Part shown: positions 38,696 through 46,627 of the stretch, one piece after another
Layout of the letters: every line of letters begins with the position of its first letter
Numbering within the stretch: the stretch's first letter is position 1
Assembly (NCBI RefSeq): GCF_030816915.1
Contig: NZ_JAUSYN010000002.1
Span: 4,291,501-4,355,500 of the forward strand
Source: Streptomyces sp. B3I8
GTDB taxonomy: Bacteria > Actinomycetota > Actinomycetes > Streptomycetales > Streptomycetaceae
Length of the DNA stretch: 64,000 nucleotides
Direction of reading: 5' to 3'
Translations under genes and position numbers: made by a program
The notes under the pieces: generated by a model
What the model saw: only the letters and a program-made list of their open reading frames with translations
Database searches by the model: none
What the model was told of the DNA's origin: nothing

Positions 38696-39319
38696 GCCAG
38701 TCGTAGGAGTGCCGTCGGGACGGGCGGCGGTCGGGTGGGGCGTGGTGGGGTGAGCGGCGGCGGGACGGGGAGCGGTGGGGCGGGGTCCGGCGGGACCGCG
38801 GTAGGTCCAGCCGGCGCGGGGGTCGTAGACCCAGCCGTCCCGGCGCACGTAGACGGTGCCGCCCCAGGGGTGGGGCCGGCCGGCGGGCCCGCGGGTCCGG
38901 TAGCCCTCCCGCCACTTCGCGGCGGCGAGCACCGCGCCCCGGGCCGTGCGCAGACCCGCCGGGGTAGACAGCCGGTGGGCGAGCCGGCGGTGTCCGCGCA
39001 GCGCCCACAGGCAGACGATCCAGGCGGCGGCGCCGCGGTAGACCTGCCCGCCGTCGCCGACGACCGTGATCTCCTCCGCGGTCGCCCCGTGGTCGAGCTC
39101 CGGCAGCCGCCGCCGGGCCTCGGCGGAGCCGGCCGGGACGAAGTCCAGCGGGACGAGTTTCCGCTGCCGGGCCAGCCAGCCGCTGACGAAGAGGCACAGG
39201 GAGCACCGGTCGTCGTAGAGCACGGTGAGCCGGCGGACCGGGGGCCACGGGGGCCGCGCGGGGTGCGGGGCCCGCTGGGCGGCGTGGGCCGGGGCGGCCG
39301 CCGCGTCCGGCGTGCGCAT
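38693..39319 (-). CDS. DCC-family thiol-disulfide protein (DUF393)
   Basis: A 208-residue protein. The DUF393/DCC signature DxxCxxC is clear (LYDDRCSLCLF, about residues 34-44), followed by WLARQRKLVPLDFVP and the thioredoxin-like helix-strand pattern up to AAKWREGYR. The C-terminus adds repeated Trp/Tyr-Gly motifs (GWVYDPRAGWTYRGP) and a Pro-rich tail. DCC proteins are presumed thiol oxidoreductases. ATG 39319 is four bases after the stop of the membrane-protein gene, so the two are co-transcribed under the twin operators. Confidence 0.88.
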   Translation of the reverse strand: MRTPDAAAAPAHAAQRAPHPARPPWPPVRRLTVLYDDRCSLCLFVSGWLARQRKLVPLDFVPAGSAEARRRLPELDHGATAEEITVVGDGGQVYRGAAAWIVCLWALRGHRRLAHRLSTPAGLRTARGAVLAAAKWREGYRTRGPAGRPHPWGGTVYVRRDGWVYDPRAGWTYRGPAGPRPTAPRPAAAHPTTPHPTAARPDGTPTTG

Positions 39320-39323
39320 CGCC

Positions 39324-39749
39324 TCACGCTCCGGCGGGCGGGGCGAGGGGGCCCTGCGGGGTGACGTAGCCCTGCGGCGGGACCGGCGGGAACTGCTCAC
39401 GCTCCATCGCCCCGCGCCGGCGTATCCGGTTGAGCACGTACACGTTGCCCAGGTGCATCACGCCGAGGACCAGCAGGACCACGCCGATCTTGGTCGACAG
39501 GGCCTCGAAGACGCCGCGGGCGTCGGTGACGGTGGCGTCGCCGTTGAGGTACAGCGCGACGAAGCCGAGGTTGACGAGGTAGAAGCCGACCACCAGGAGG
39601 TGGTTGACGGCGTCCGCGAGCTTCTCGTTCCCGTGCAGCACGTCGGCGAGGAAGAGCCGCCCGTTGCGGCTCAGTGTCCGGGCGACCCAGATGGTCAGGG
39701 CGACGCTGATCACCAGGTAGATGACATACGCGACGACTGTGAGGTCCAT
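39324..39749 (-). CDS. Four-helix membrane protein under TetR operators
   Basis: A 141-residue integral membrane protein. Hydrophobic segments are VVAYVIYLVISVALTIWVA, LLVVGFYLVNLGFVALYL and VVLLVLGVMHLGNVYVL, plus a short Pro-rich tail (PPVPPQGYVTPQGPLAPPAG). No function is recognised. ATG 39749 follows AAAGGTGGGGG. It is first in an operon with the DCC protein and lies just downstream of a well-formed promoter bracketed by two identical 14-bp palindromes. Confidence 0.88.
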   Translation of the reverse strand: MDLTVVAYVIYLVISVALTIWVARTLSRNGRLFLADVLHGNEKLADAVNHLLVVGFYLVNLGFVALYLNGDATVTDARGVFEALSTKIGVVLLVLGVMHLGNVYVLNRIRRRGAMEREQFPPVPPQGYVTPQGPLAPPAGA

Positions 39750-39762
39750 TCCCCCACCTTTC

Positions 39763-39821
39763 TTGAACACGTTCAAAACGTTGTCACGGGTGACTGTAGA
39801 CCTGTTTTTGAACACGTTCAA
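39763..39821 (-). promoter_or_regulatory. Promoter flanked by two identical TetR-type operators
   Basis: The palindrome TTGAACACGTTCAA occurs at 39763-39776 and 39808-39821. On the minus strand TTGAAC (39816-39821), 17 bases, then TACAGT (39793-39798) make a good housekeeping promoter. One operator covers the -35 box, and the other lies just after the predicted start (about 39786). A repressor at either would block transcription of the 39749 operon. Confidence 0.85.
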
Positions 39822-39902
39822 GCAAGGGTGCGTCGAACGGCTCATCCAAGGAAGTGCCGAACATCCCGAACAGGAGAGCGGGGGAGGGGCGGCGACGGGC
39901 CG

Positions 39903-40337
39903 TCAGCGCGCGCCCGCCCCGTGCCGCCCCGCCACACGCCCCAGTTCGGGCCGCTTGCCGTAGTCGGTGAAGCCCAGGACGTTGCCCCAGGGGTCGGCGA
40001 CCTCGACGGTCCACCCCGTGGCGCCGGCGAACGGCTCGTCCAGCGGGCGCACTGCGGCGGCCGCCAGCGTGCGCGCCGTCACGCGCGCGTCGCGCACCTC
40101 CAGCCACACGCGGGGCGCGGCCCACGGCGGCGGCCGGTGGCCGAGGCCCTCCTCGTGCCGCAGCAGCAGGCCGGGGGTCTCGCCGCCCACGCCCAGCAGG
40201 GCGATCCCGGCCTCGTCGAGCCGGAACCGCAGCGGGAAGCCGGCCGCCTCGTAGAAGGCCACGGCCTCGTCCAGGTCGCCGACGGACAGCAGCACATTGT
40301 CGAAGCCGAGCAGCTCGTACGACTCGTCGTCTGACAT
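39903..40337 (-). CDS. VOC/glyoxalase-family protein
   Basis: A 144-residue single VOC module: LLGFDNVLLSVGDLDEAVAFYEAAG (first beta-alpha unit), VWLEVRDARVTARTLA and WTVEVADPWGNVLGFTDY (metal-side strand). It is probably a dimeric metal enzyme or a binding protein for a small hydrophobic molecule; the substrate cannot be inferred. ATG 40337 has no ribosome site but lies 6 bases after TAATCT. It is tail-adjacent to the TetR-operator region. Confidence 0.88.
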   Translation of the reverse strand: MSDDESYELLGFDNVLLSVGDLDEAVAFYEAAGFPLRFRLDEAGIALLGVGGETPGLLLRHEEGLGHRPPPWAAPRVWLEVRDARVTARTLAAAAVRPLDEPFAGATGWTVEVADPWGNVLGFTDYGKRPELGRVAGRHGAGAR

Positions 40338-40343
40338 GCCATC

Positions 40344-40349
40344 AGATTA
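40344..40349 (-). promoter_or_regulatory. -10 box of leaderless VOC transcript
   Basis: TAATCT on the minus strand, 6 bases before ATG 40337. A GGGAACC direct repeat sits just upstream. Confidence 0.45.
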
Positions 40350-40499
40350 GGTTCCCGGTTCCCGGTGGCCCGTGCGCACCGGCGGCGGGGTCACCCGCGC
40401 GGAGGAGGCATGGCCCCGGCTTCTCTCCGGGAGGGGTTCTCCTGCAAGATGACCTGCACTCATACTTATGCGCATCTGACTTCACCAGGAGTGGTCGCC

Positions 40500-40982
40500 A
40501 TGACCCAGCCGCCCAACCAGCCGCCGCAGCCCCCGAATCAGCCGCCGGGCTACGGATACCCGAACTCGGGCGATCAGAACCCCTACGGGGCCGCGCCGGG
40601 CGCGGGTCCCTACCAGCAGCCGCAGTACGGCTACCCGCAGGCGGGCGGTTACCAGCAGGCCGGCGGTTACCAGCAGGCCGGCGGTTACCCGCCGGGCGGC
40701 GCGGTGCCGCCGCCCGGCTCGTACGTCGGCGACCCGAACGCCCCCTACGGATACGACCCCTACGGGCGGCCGTACTCCGACAAGTCGAAGATCGTCGCGG
40801 GGGTCCTCAGCATCTTCCTCGGTTACCTCGGCATCGGCCGGTTCTACCTCGGGCACGTGGGCCTGGGCATCGCCCAGCTGCTCACCTGCGGCGGTCTGGG
40901 TATCTGGTCGCTGATCGACGGAATCGTGCTGCTGACCAGCAACAACACCACGGACTCCAATGGGCGGATCCTGCGTGGCTGA
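40500..40982 (+). CDS. TM2-domain protein with Gly-Tyr-Gln repeats
   Basis: A 160-residue membrane protein. The N-terminal 80 residues are Pro/Gln/Gly/Tyr-rich with GGYQQA repeated. The TM2 domain (residues 98-150) has the typical basic lead (YSDKSKIVAGVLSIFLG), the GxxGxxRFYLGH turn and a second helix (LLTCGGLGIWSLIDGIVLLT). Function of bacterial TM2 proteins is unknown. ATG 40500 follows CCAGGAGTGGTCGCC. The DUF2752 gene overlaps its end, and a second, closely similar TM2 gene lies at 41666. Confidence 0.93.
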   Translation: MTQPPNQPPQPPNQPPGYGYPNSGDQNPYGAAPGAGPYQQPQYGYPQAGGYQQAGGYQQAGGYPPGGAVPPPGSYVGDPNAPYGYDPYGRPYSDKSKIVAGVLSIFLGYLGIGRFYLGHVGLGIAQLLTCGGLGIWSLIDGIVLLTSNNTTDSNGRILRG

Positions 40983-41424
40983 CGCGGGCCCGCACACCGG
41001 GAGGGCGCCGGCCGGTCCCCGGCCGGCCCTCCGGTGGCTGCCCCCCGCGCTGCGCCGCCCCGAGGCGGCGCCGCTCGCGGTCTGCGCCGCAGGGCCGGCG
41101 GGCGCCGGCTACCTCTACGTGACGGACCCGCACGAGCCGGGGCACGTGCTGCCGGGCTGCCCCTTCCGGTTCGTCACCGGACTGCTCTGCCCCGCCTGCG
41201 GCGGCACCCGCATGGTGTACGACCTGATGCACGGTCGGTTCGAGCAGGCCTGGCTGGACAACAGGATGCTGCTGCTCGCCGCACCGTTCGCCCTCGCGCT
41301 GCTCGCCCGATGGGGGCTGGAGGGGCTGCGGGGCAGGCGCTGGCGCCCCCGACTGCGGCCGCGCACGCAGGTGTTGATCCTGCTCCTGGCGGTGGCCTGG
41401 ACCGTGGCTCGCAACGTCCGCTGA
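40975..41424 (+). CDS. DUF2752-family membrane protein
   Basis: About 149 residues from GTG 40975; ATG 40960 is the alternative start. The DUF2752 signature is present: GCPFRFVTGLLCPACGGTRM with its Cys-Pro-x-Cys-Gly-Gly turn, then YDLMHGRFEQAWLDNRMLLL, with two following helices. The conserved cysteines suggest metal or redox function at the membrane, which is unproven. It overlaps the upstream TM2 gene, and TM2 and DUF2752 proteins commonly co-occur in Streptomyces. Confidence 0.87.
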   Translation: MADAGPHTGRAPAGPRPALRWLPPALRRPEAAPLAVCAAGPAGAGYLYVTDPHEPGHVLPGCPFRFVTGLLCPACGGTRMVYDLMHGRFEQAWLDNRMLLLAAPFALALLARWGLEGLRGRRWRPRLRPRTQVLILLLAVAWTVARNVR

Positions 41425-41665
41425 GCGAGGCGTTGCTGCGAGCCTGACGCATTTCGGACTTGACCGTTGCTTGGTCATAGTTTGATCACGGGATGAACAC
41501 AAATGGCCGTTAGTGCTGCCTAAGCCCCACAAGGCTCCCTAGGCTCCCTGCTCACAGGGGGGATGAGCGTGCGTGCGCGACCTTTGGCGACTTTGCCACG
41601 GGTCCCTCCTGCGGCGCCCGGAGCGATGTGCTCCGGACACATTTCAGTCATTCAGGAGCTGCACC
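41425..41665 (+). promoter_or_regulatory. Promoter and leader of second TM2 gene
   Basis: No gene is supported here. TTGACC (41460-41465) with TGATCA 17 bases on is a possible promoter. A 9-bp tandem repeat AGGCTCCCT and the hairpin CCGGAGC-GATGT-GCTCCGG (41618-41636) lie in the presumed leader. Confidence 0.4.
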
Positions 41666-41929
41666 ATGACCGTCCCCACCCCTGACGCCCCCTACGGCTT
41701 CGACCCGCAGGGCCGTCCCTACTCCGACAAGTCCAAGATCGTTGCGGGCATCCTCCAGCTCTTCCTGGGCACGCTCGGTATCGGACGCTTCTACGTCGGT
41801 TCCGTGGGCGTCGGCATCGCCCAGCTCCTCACCTGCGGCGGCCTGGGCTTCTGGGCCCTGATCGACGGCATCATCTTCCTCACGAGCAACGACCGCACGG
41901 ACAGCCAGGGCCGCGTCCTGCGCGGCTGA
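41666..41929 (+). CDS. TM2-domain protein, short form
   Basis: An 87-residue protein that consists of little more than a TM2 domain: APYGFDPQGRPYSDKSKIV, LQLFLGTLGIGRFYVGSV, LLTCGGLGFWALIDGIIFLT. It closely matches the C-terminal half of the 40500 product, so the two look like a tandem duplication separated by the DUF2752 gene. ATG 41666 follows CAGGAGCTGCACC. Confidence 0.92.
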   Translation: MTVPTPDAPYGFDPQGRPYSDKSKIVAGILQLFLGTLGIGRFYVGSVGVGIAQLLTCGGLGFWALIDGIIFLTSNDRTDSQGRVLRG

Positions 41930-42024
41930 CCCCCGGCGACCGCCCCGAGGGCTGCCGCTCCAGCCCCCGGGTGACCCCGGAAGCCTCCGGAGCCACGCAC
42001 GCGCGTCGCCGAGCACCGTGTACG

Positions 42025-42062
42025 CCGAGGGCCCGCCTCCCCCAGGGGAAGCGGGCCCTCGG
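42025..42062. terminator. Bidirectional terminator TM2/sdhB
   Basis: CCGAGGGCCCGC and GCGGGCCCTCGG form a perfect 12-bp stem with a 14-base loop, between the convergent ends at 41929 and 42087. Confidence 0.85.
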
Positions 42063-42086
42063 CCTGCGTGCGGAAGACGCCGGAGA

Positions 42087-42866
42087 TCAGAGGCGGCGCG
42101 TGATCAGCGCCCGCTTGACCTCCTGGATCGCCTTCGTGACCTCGATGCCACGCGGGCAGGCGTCCGTGCAGTTGAACGTCGTCCGGCAGCGCCAGACACC
42201 GTCCTTGTCGTTCAGGATCTCCAGCCGCTGCTCCCCGGCCTCGTCACGCGAGTCGAAGATGAAGCGGTGCGCGTTCACGATCGCGGCCGGACCGAAGTAC
42301 TGGCCGTCGTTCCAGAACACCGGGCAGGACGACGTGCACGCCGCGCACAGGATGCACTTGGTCGTGTCGTCGAACCGCTCCCGGTCCTCCGCGGTCTGCA
42401 GCCGCTCCCGCGTGGGCTCGTTGGTGTCCTTCGTGATCAGGAAGGGCATCACGTCCCGGTACGCCTGGAAGAACGGCTCCATGTCGACGACCAGGTCCTT
42501 CAGGACCGTCAGACCCTTGATGGGCTCGACCGTGATCGGCTTCTCGGGGTTGATGTCCTTGATCAGAGTCTTGCAGGCCAGCCGGTTCTTGCCGTTGATC
42601 CGCATGGCGTCGGACCCGCAGATGCCGTGCGCGCAGGAGCGGCGGAACGTCAGCGTCCCGTCCACATCCCACTTGATCTTGTGGAGGGCGTCCAGGACGC
42701 GCTCCTTGGGGTCCATCTCGAGCTGGAAGTCCTGCCAGGTCGCCTCGGCCGCCACCTCGGGGTTGAAGCGGCGCACGCGCAGGGTGACCGTGATGTAGGG
42801 GGAGTCGGCGAAGCCGGGCTCGGGCGTGCCGGCCGCGTCCGCCTTGTCCAGTGTCGGGGTTGCCAT
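42087..42866 (-). CDS. sdhB: Succinate dehydrogenase iron-sulfur subunit
   Basis: A 259-residue subunit that passes electrons from FAD to quinone. The [2Fe-2S] site is seen as RRSCAHGICGSDAMRING and LACKT; the third ligand is Asp (GSD), as in E. coli SdhB. The [4Fe-4S]/[3Fe-4S] sites are seen as CILCAACTSSCPVFW and FNCTDACPRGIEV. ATG 42866 overlaps the sdhA stop as TGATG. It is the last gene of the sdhCDAB operon, followed by a strong terminator. Confidence 0.97.
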   Translation of the reverse strand: MATPTLDKADAAGTPEPGFADSPYITVTLRVRRFNPEVAAEATWQDFQLEMDPKERVLDALHKIKWDVDGTLTFRRSCAHGICGSDAMRINGKNRLACKTLIKDINPEKPITVEPIKGLTVLKDLVVDMEPFFQAYRDVMPFLITKDTNEPTRERLQTAEDRERFDDTTKCILCAACTSSCPVFWNDGQYFGPAAIVNAHRFIFDSRDEAGEQRLEILNDKDGVWRCRTTFNCTDACPRGIEVTKAIQEVKRALITRRL

Positions 42867-44620
42867 CAGTACTTACGCTCCATCGGCTGGTAGCGGGTCT
42901 GGACGACCGGCTTGTAGTCGAGACGGATGGACTCGCTGCCGTCGTCGCCCACCTCGCGGTACGCCATGGTGTGGCGCATGAAGTTGACGTCGTCGCGGTT
43001 CGGGTAGTCCTCGCGGTAGTGACCGCCGCGGGACTCCTTGCGGGCGAGGGCGGAGACGGCCATGACCTCGGCCAGGTCGAGCAGGTTGCCCAGCTCGATG
43101 GCCTCCAGCAGGTCCGTGTTGAACCGCTTGCCCTTGTCCTGGATCGCCACGTTCTTGTACCGGGCGCGAAGCTCGCCGATCTTCTCGACCGCGGTCTTGA
43201 TCGTCTGCTCGGTGCGGAACACCATGACGTTGGCGTCCATGCATTCCTGCAGCTCGCGCCGCAGTTCGGCCACCCGCTCGGTGCCGGTGGAGGAGCGCAG
43301 CCGCTCGATCTGCGCGAGGACCTGGCTCTCCGCGGCCTCCGGCAGCTCCACGAAGTCCGCCTTCTGCGCGTACTCCGCGGCGGCGATGCCCGCGCGGCGG
43401 CCGAAGACGTTGATGTCGAGCAGTGAGTTGGTGCCCAGCCGGTTGGCGCCGTGCACGGACACGCAGGCGACCTCGCCGGCCGCGTACAGGCCGGGGACGA
43501 CCGTCGTGTTGTCGGTCAGCACCTCACCCTGGACGTTCGTCGGGATACCGCCCATCGCGTAGTGCGCGGTGGGCTGGATCGGGATCGGGTCCGTGTAGGG
43601 CTCGATGCCGAGGTAGGTGCGCGCGAACTCGGTGATGTCGGGCAGCTTGGCGTCGAGCTGCTCCGGCGGCAGGTGGGTCAGGTCGAGGTAGACATGGTCG
43701 CCCTCGGGACCGCAGCCGCGGCCCTCGCGGATCTCCGTGTAGATGGAGCGCGAGACGACGTCGCGCGAGGCGAGGTCCTTCATGACCGGCGCGTACTTCT
43801 CCATGAAGCGCTCGCCGTCCTTGTTGCGCAGGATGCCGCCCTCACCGCGGGCGCCCTCCGTCAGCAGGATGCCCATGCGCCAGATGCCGGTCGGGTGGAA
43901 CTGGAAGAACTCCATGTCCTCCAGCGGCAGCCCGCGCCGGTACACGGCCGCCTGGCCGTCACCGGTCAGGGTGTGCGCGTTCGACGTCACCTTGAAGAAC
44001 TTGCCCGTGCCGCCGGAGGCGTAGATCACGGACTTCGCCCGGAAGACGTGGATCTCACCGGTGGCCAGCTCGTACGCGACCACGCCCGCCGACTTCTTGA
44101 CGCCGTCGACCTCGCTGAGGAGCTGGTCCAGGACGTAGAACTCGTTGAAGAACTCCACGCCTTCCTTGACGCAGTTCTGATACAGCGTCTGGAGGATCAT
44201 GTGGCCGGTGCGGTCCGCGGCGTAGCAGGACCGGCGGACCGGGGCCTCGCCGTGGTTGCGGGAGTGACCGCCGAAGCGGCGCTGGTCGATGGTGCCGTCC
44301 GGCGTGCGGTTGAACGGCAGGCCCATCTTCTCCAGGTCGAGGACGGAGTCGATGGCCTCCTTCGCCAGGATCTCGGCGGCGTCCTGGTCGACCAGGTAGT
44401 CACCGCCCTTGACCGTGTCGAAGGTGTGCCACTCCCAGTTGTCCTCCTCCACGTTGGCCAGTGCGGCGGCCATGCCGCCCTGCGCGGCGCCCGTGTGGGA
44501 GCGGGTGGGGTAGAGCTTGGTCAGCACGGCCGTGCGGCTGCGCTTCGTCGACTCGATGGCCGCGCGCATGCCCGCGCCGCCGGCGCCGACGATGACAGTG
44601 TCGTACTTGTGGATCTTCAT
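42866..44620 (-). CDS. sdhA: Succinate dehydrogenase flavoprotein subunit
   Basis: A 584-residue subunit that oxidises succinate to fumarate in the TCA cycle. Features: FAD-binding [31 protein letters not shown] with the covalent-FAD His region, [55 protein letters not shown] and [19 protein letters not shown]. Both the upstream (sdhD) and downstream (sdhB) junctions are tight, so one transcript is expected. Confidence 0.98.
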   Translation of the reverse strand: MKIHKYDTVIVGAGGAGMRAAIESTKRSRTAVLTKLYPTRSHTGAAQGGMAAALANVEEDNWEWHTFDTVKGGDYLVDQDAAEILAKEAIDSVLDLEKMGLPFNRTPDGTIDQRRFGGHSRNHGEAPVRRSCYAADRTGHMILQTLYQNCVKEGVEFFNEFYVLDQLLSEVDGVKKSAGVVAYELATGEIHVFRAKSVIYASGGTGKFFKVTSNAHTLTGDGQAAVYRRGLPLEDMEFFQFHPTGIWRMGILLTEGARGEGGILRNKDGERFMEKYAPVMKDLASRDVVSRSIYTEIREGRGCGPEGDHVYLDLTHLPPEQLDAKLPDITEFARTYLGIEPYTDPIPIQPTAHYAMGGIPTNVQGEVLTDNTTVVPGLYAAGEVACVSVHGANRLGTNSLLDINVFGRRAGIAAAEYAQKADFVELPEAAESQVLAQIERLRSSTGTERVAELRRELQECMDANVMVFRTEQTIKTAVEKIGELRARYKNVAIQDKGKRFNTDLLEAIELGNLLDLAEVMAVSALARKESRGGHYREDYPNRDDVNFMRHTMAYREVGDDGSESIRLDYKPVVQTRYQPMERKY

Positions 44621-44639
44621 GATTCTCGCAGCCCCGTGC

Positions 44640-45131
44640 CTAGCGGATGTTCGGGTCGAAGGTGAAGATCACCAGCGTGCCCAGGACGATCGTCCACACC
44701 GTCGCGGTGTAGAGCAGAGCCTTCAGCCACAGGCGGCTCTTCGCGCTCTCCGCGTAGTCGTTGACGATGGTGCGCAGGCCGTTGGCGCCGTGCAGCATCG
44801 CCAGCCACAGCATGGCCAGGTCCCAGACCTGCCACCACGGCGAGGCCCAGCGGCCGGCCACGAAGGCGAAGCCGACCTTGGACACGCCACCGTCCAGCAC
44901 GAGCTGGATCAGCAGGTGGCCGAGGACCAGGACGACCAGGACGATGCCGGACAGCCGCATGAACAGCCAGCCGTACATCTCGAAGTTGCCGCGGGTGGAG
45001 CGCGGGGTCTTCTTCGTGCGCTTGCGCGGGGGCTCGATGACGGGCGCCGGGTTGTCGACGCCGTACGACGCCTCGAACGCGCCCGAGCCCTCGACGGGGC
45101 CGATTCCGGTTGCGGTGGTCTCAGTGGACAT
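44640..45131 (-). CDS. sdhD: Succinate dehydrogenase hydrophobic membrane anchor
   Basis: A 163-residue membrane subunit with three helices ([55 protein letters not shown]). The haem/quinone-related His residues lie in VLGHLL and MLHGANGLR. The basic, Pro-rich N-terminus ([17 protein letters not shown]) is typical of Streptomyces SdhD. It lies six bases after sdhC. Confidence 0.93.
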   Translation of the reverse strand: MSTETTATGIGPVEGSGAFEASYGVDNPAPVIEPPRKRTKKTPRSTRGNFEMYGWLFMRLSGIVLVVLVLGHLLIQLVLDGGVSKVGFAFVAGRWASPWWQVWDLAMLWLAMLHGANGLRTIVNDYAESAKSRLWLKALLYTATVWTIVLGTLVIFTFDPNIR

Positions 45132-45137
45132 TGCGCG

Positions 45138-45518
45138 TCAGCTCCCGAACACGACTCGAGCGGCGTGACCGAGGACGGGGTAGATCGCGCCGAGCATCAG
45201 CACGACCCACACGCCCACGACGGTCCACAGCATCTGCTTCTGGTAGCGCGGCCCCTTCGACCAGAAGTCGACGGCGATGACCCGCAGGCCGTTCAGCGCG
45301 TGGAAGAGGATGGCCGCCACGAGGCCGTACTCGAGCACCGCGACCACGGGCGTCTTGTACGTCGATACGACCTTGTCGTAGGCCTCGGGCGAGACACGGA
45401 CGAGTGCGGTGTCCAGTACGTGAACGAACAGGAAGAAGAAGATGAGGACGCCGGTGACTCGATGAGCCACCCAGGACCACATTCCTTCCCGGCCGCGGTA
45501 CAGCGTTCCAGCCGGCAC
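45138..45518 (-). CDS. sdhC: Succinate dehydrogenase cytochrome b556 subunit
   Basis: A 126-residue membrane subunit: YRGREGMWSWVAHRVTGV (conserved His/Arg near the quinone site), LIFFFLFVHVLDTALVR (haem-ligand His) and EYGLVAAILFHALNGLRVI. GTG 45518 gives the usual start VPAGTLYRG and follows GGAGAGGG. It is the first gene of sdhCDAB. Confidence 0.94.
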   Translation of the reverse strand: MPAGTLYRGREGMWSWVAHRVTGVLIFFFLFVHVLDTALVRVSPEAYDKVVSTYKTPVVAVLEYGLVAAILFHALNGLRVIAVDFWSKGPRYQKQMLWTVVGVWVVLMLGAIYPVLGHAARVVFGS

Positions 45519-45732
45519 GGAAGAACCCTCTCCAAAGCGGGGACTGGGGCCGGCCGGCTTCGGTGTGTCGGACGGGCCCGGCCGGGTACGGTCCACCGGC
45601 CCCGGCCATCGTAGCGACGTGTTGTCGGAACGCTCACCCGGCCCCTGCCGATGTGATCAAACTGGCAATCAATGAGGCACGTACGGCCTACTGGGACGTT
45701 CCGAACCGGGGGATCGCGGGGCGTTCCCGTCC
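45519..45732 (-). promoter_or_regulatory. sdhCDAB promoter region
   Basis: TACGAT (minus strand, 45608-45613) is a plausible -10 box about 90 bases before sdhC, without a clear -35. No gene is seen in the gap, and no perfect Rex or Crp site is visible. Confidence 0.35.
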
Positions 45733-46374
45733 TTACCGGGCCGTGTACTCCTGGGTGCCGTCCGCGTACTCCACGCCACCGACCGTGTACTGTCCGGCAC
45801 CGGCCGCGTAACTGCCGACGAGTCGGGTGAGGCGGCCGCGGGCCAGCCGGCGCAGCTCGTCGGCGGCCGCGACCCGCTCGTCCTCGGGATCGTTGTTCCA
45901 TCGTGACCGGATTCCGGCCAGCACCCGGTCGGCCGCCTCGTCCGGCGCCACGTCGTCCAGACAGATGACGAACACGTGCCCGAACCGGCTCTCGTACGCG
46001 GCGTGCGCGGCGCTGAGCGCGGTCTGCGCGGCCAAGTACGCGCCGTCCGGGAGCACGGTGAGCGACTCTCCCGCGAGGGCCTCGGCGACATCGGCCGGCG
46101 CCAGGTCGTACGCCGCCTCGTCGGCCGCGGCGAGCAGTGCGGGCAGATCGGGGTAGGGGCGGTGGGCGGCGACCCGGCGGGCCCAGCGCAGGCTGCGGCA
46201 GCAGGTCAGCAGGGCGCCCTCGGCCTCGTCCGCGGGGACCGTGTTGAAACGGTGCGGGTCCGGCGTGGGGGGCGGGCGATGCGCGGGCAGCGTGGGTCCT
46301 CGGCGAGGGGAGGCCGCGGTGTCGTGTGCACGCGGCGGGTGGATCGGCTGGGGATGAGGTGGCAGAAGTGACAT
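45733..46374 (-). CDS. OHCU-decarboxylase-like protein, catalytic motif missing
   Basis: A 213-residue protein. From residue 42 it follows the UraD/OHCU decarboxylase fold of ureide breakdown: HRFNTVPADEAEGALLTCC, RWARRVAAHRPYPDLPALLA, EAAYDLAPADVAEALAG and AYESRFGHVFVICLDDVAP. The family's catalytic HPRIG motif, which should follow the ALA segment, is replaced by GESLTVLPDG, so decarboxylase activity is doubtful; the acidic YExxFG element remains. No other purine-catabolism gene adjoins. ATG 46374 lacks a ribosome site. Confidence 0.85.
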   Translation of the reverse strand: MSLLPPHPQPIHPPRAHDTAASPRRGPTLPAHRPPPTPDPHRFNTVPADEAEGALLTCCRSLRWARRVAAHRPYPDLPALLAAADEAAYDLAPADVAEALAGESLTVLPDGAYLAAQTALSAAHAAYESRFGHVFVICLDDVAPDEAADRVLAGIRSRWNNDPEDERVAAADELRRLARGRLTRLVGSYAAGAGQYTVGGVEYADGTQEYTAR

Positions 46375-46627
46375 CACGTTATCGAGGTCGGTCGAAGACT
46401 GTCCGCGAAAGCCCGGGATTTCACCCGGACGGGGCAGTTTCGGAACCGGCGGTGGACGTAGGGGGTCGGACGAGGTCGTGGGTGTCGGTGGCGGGCCGTA
46501 GGTTCGGAGGAGTGAACGGGTGCGGATGTGTGCGGGCACATGGGCGCGAGCGCGTGCGGTGCCGGGATGTGCGGTGAGTGCGGGTGAGGCTTGAGATGAC
46601 GATCGACGTGGGAAGGAGGCTCGTTCG

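Noticed and set aside
45600..45665. Rex- or Crp-like site upstream of sdhC (GTTGTCGGAACGCTCACC, TGTGATCAAAC)
   Set aside because: Neither half-site pair fits the consensus with correct spacing.
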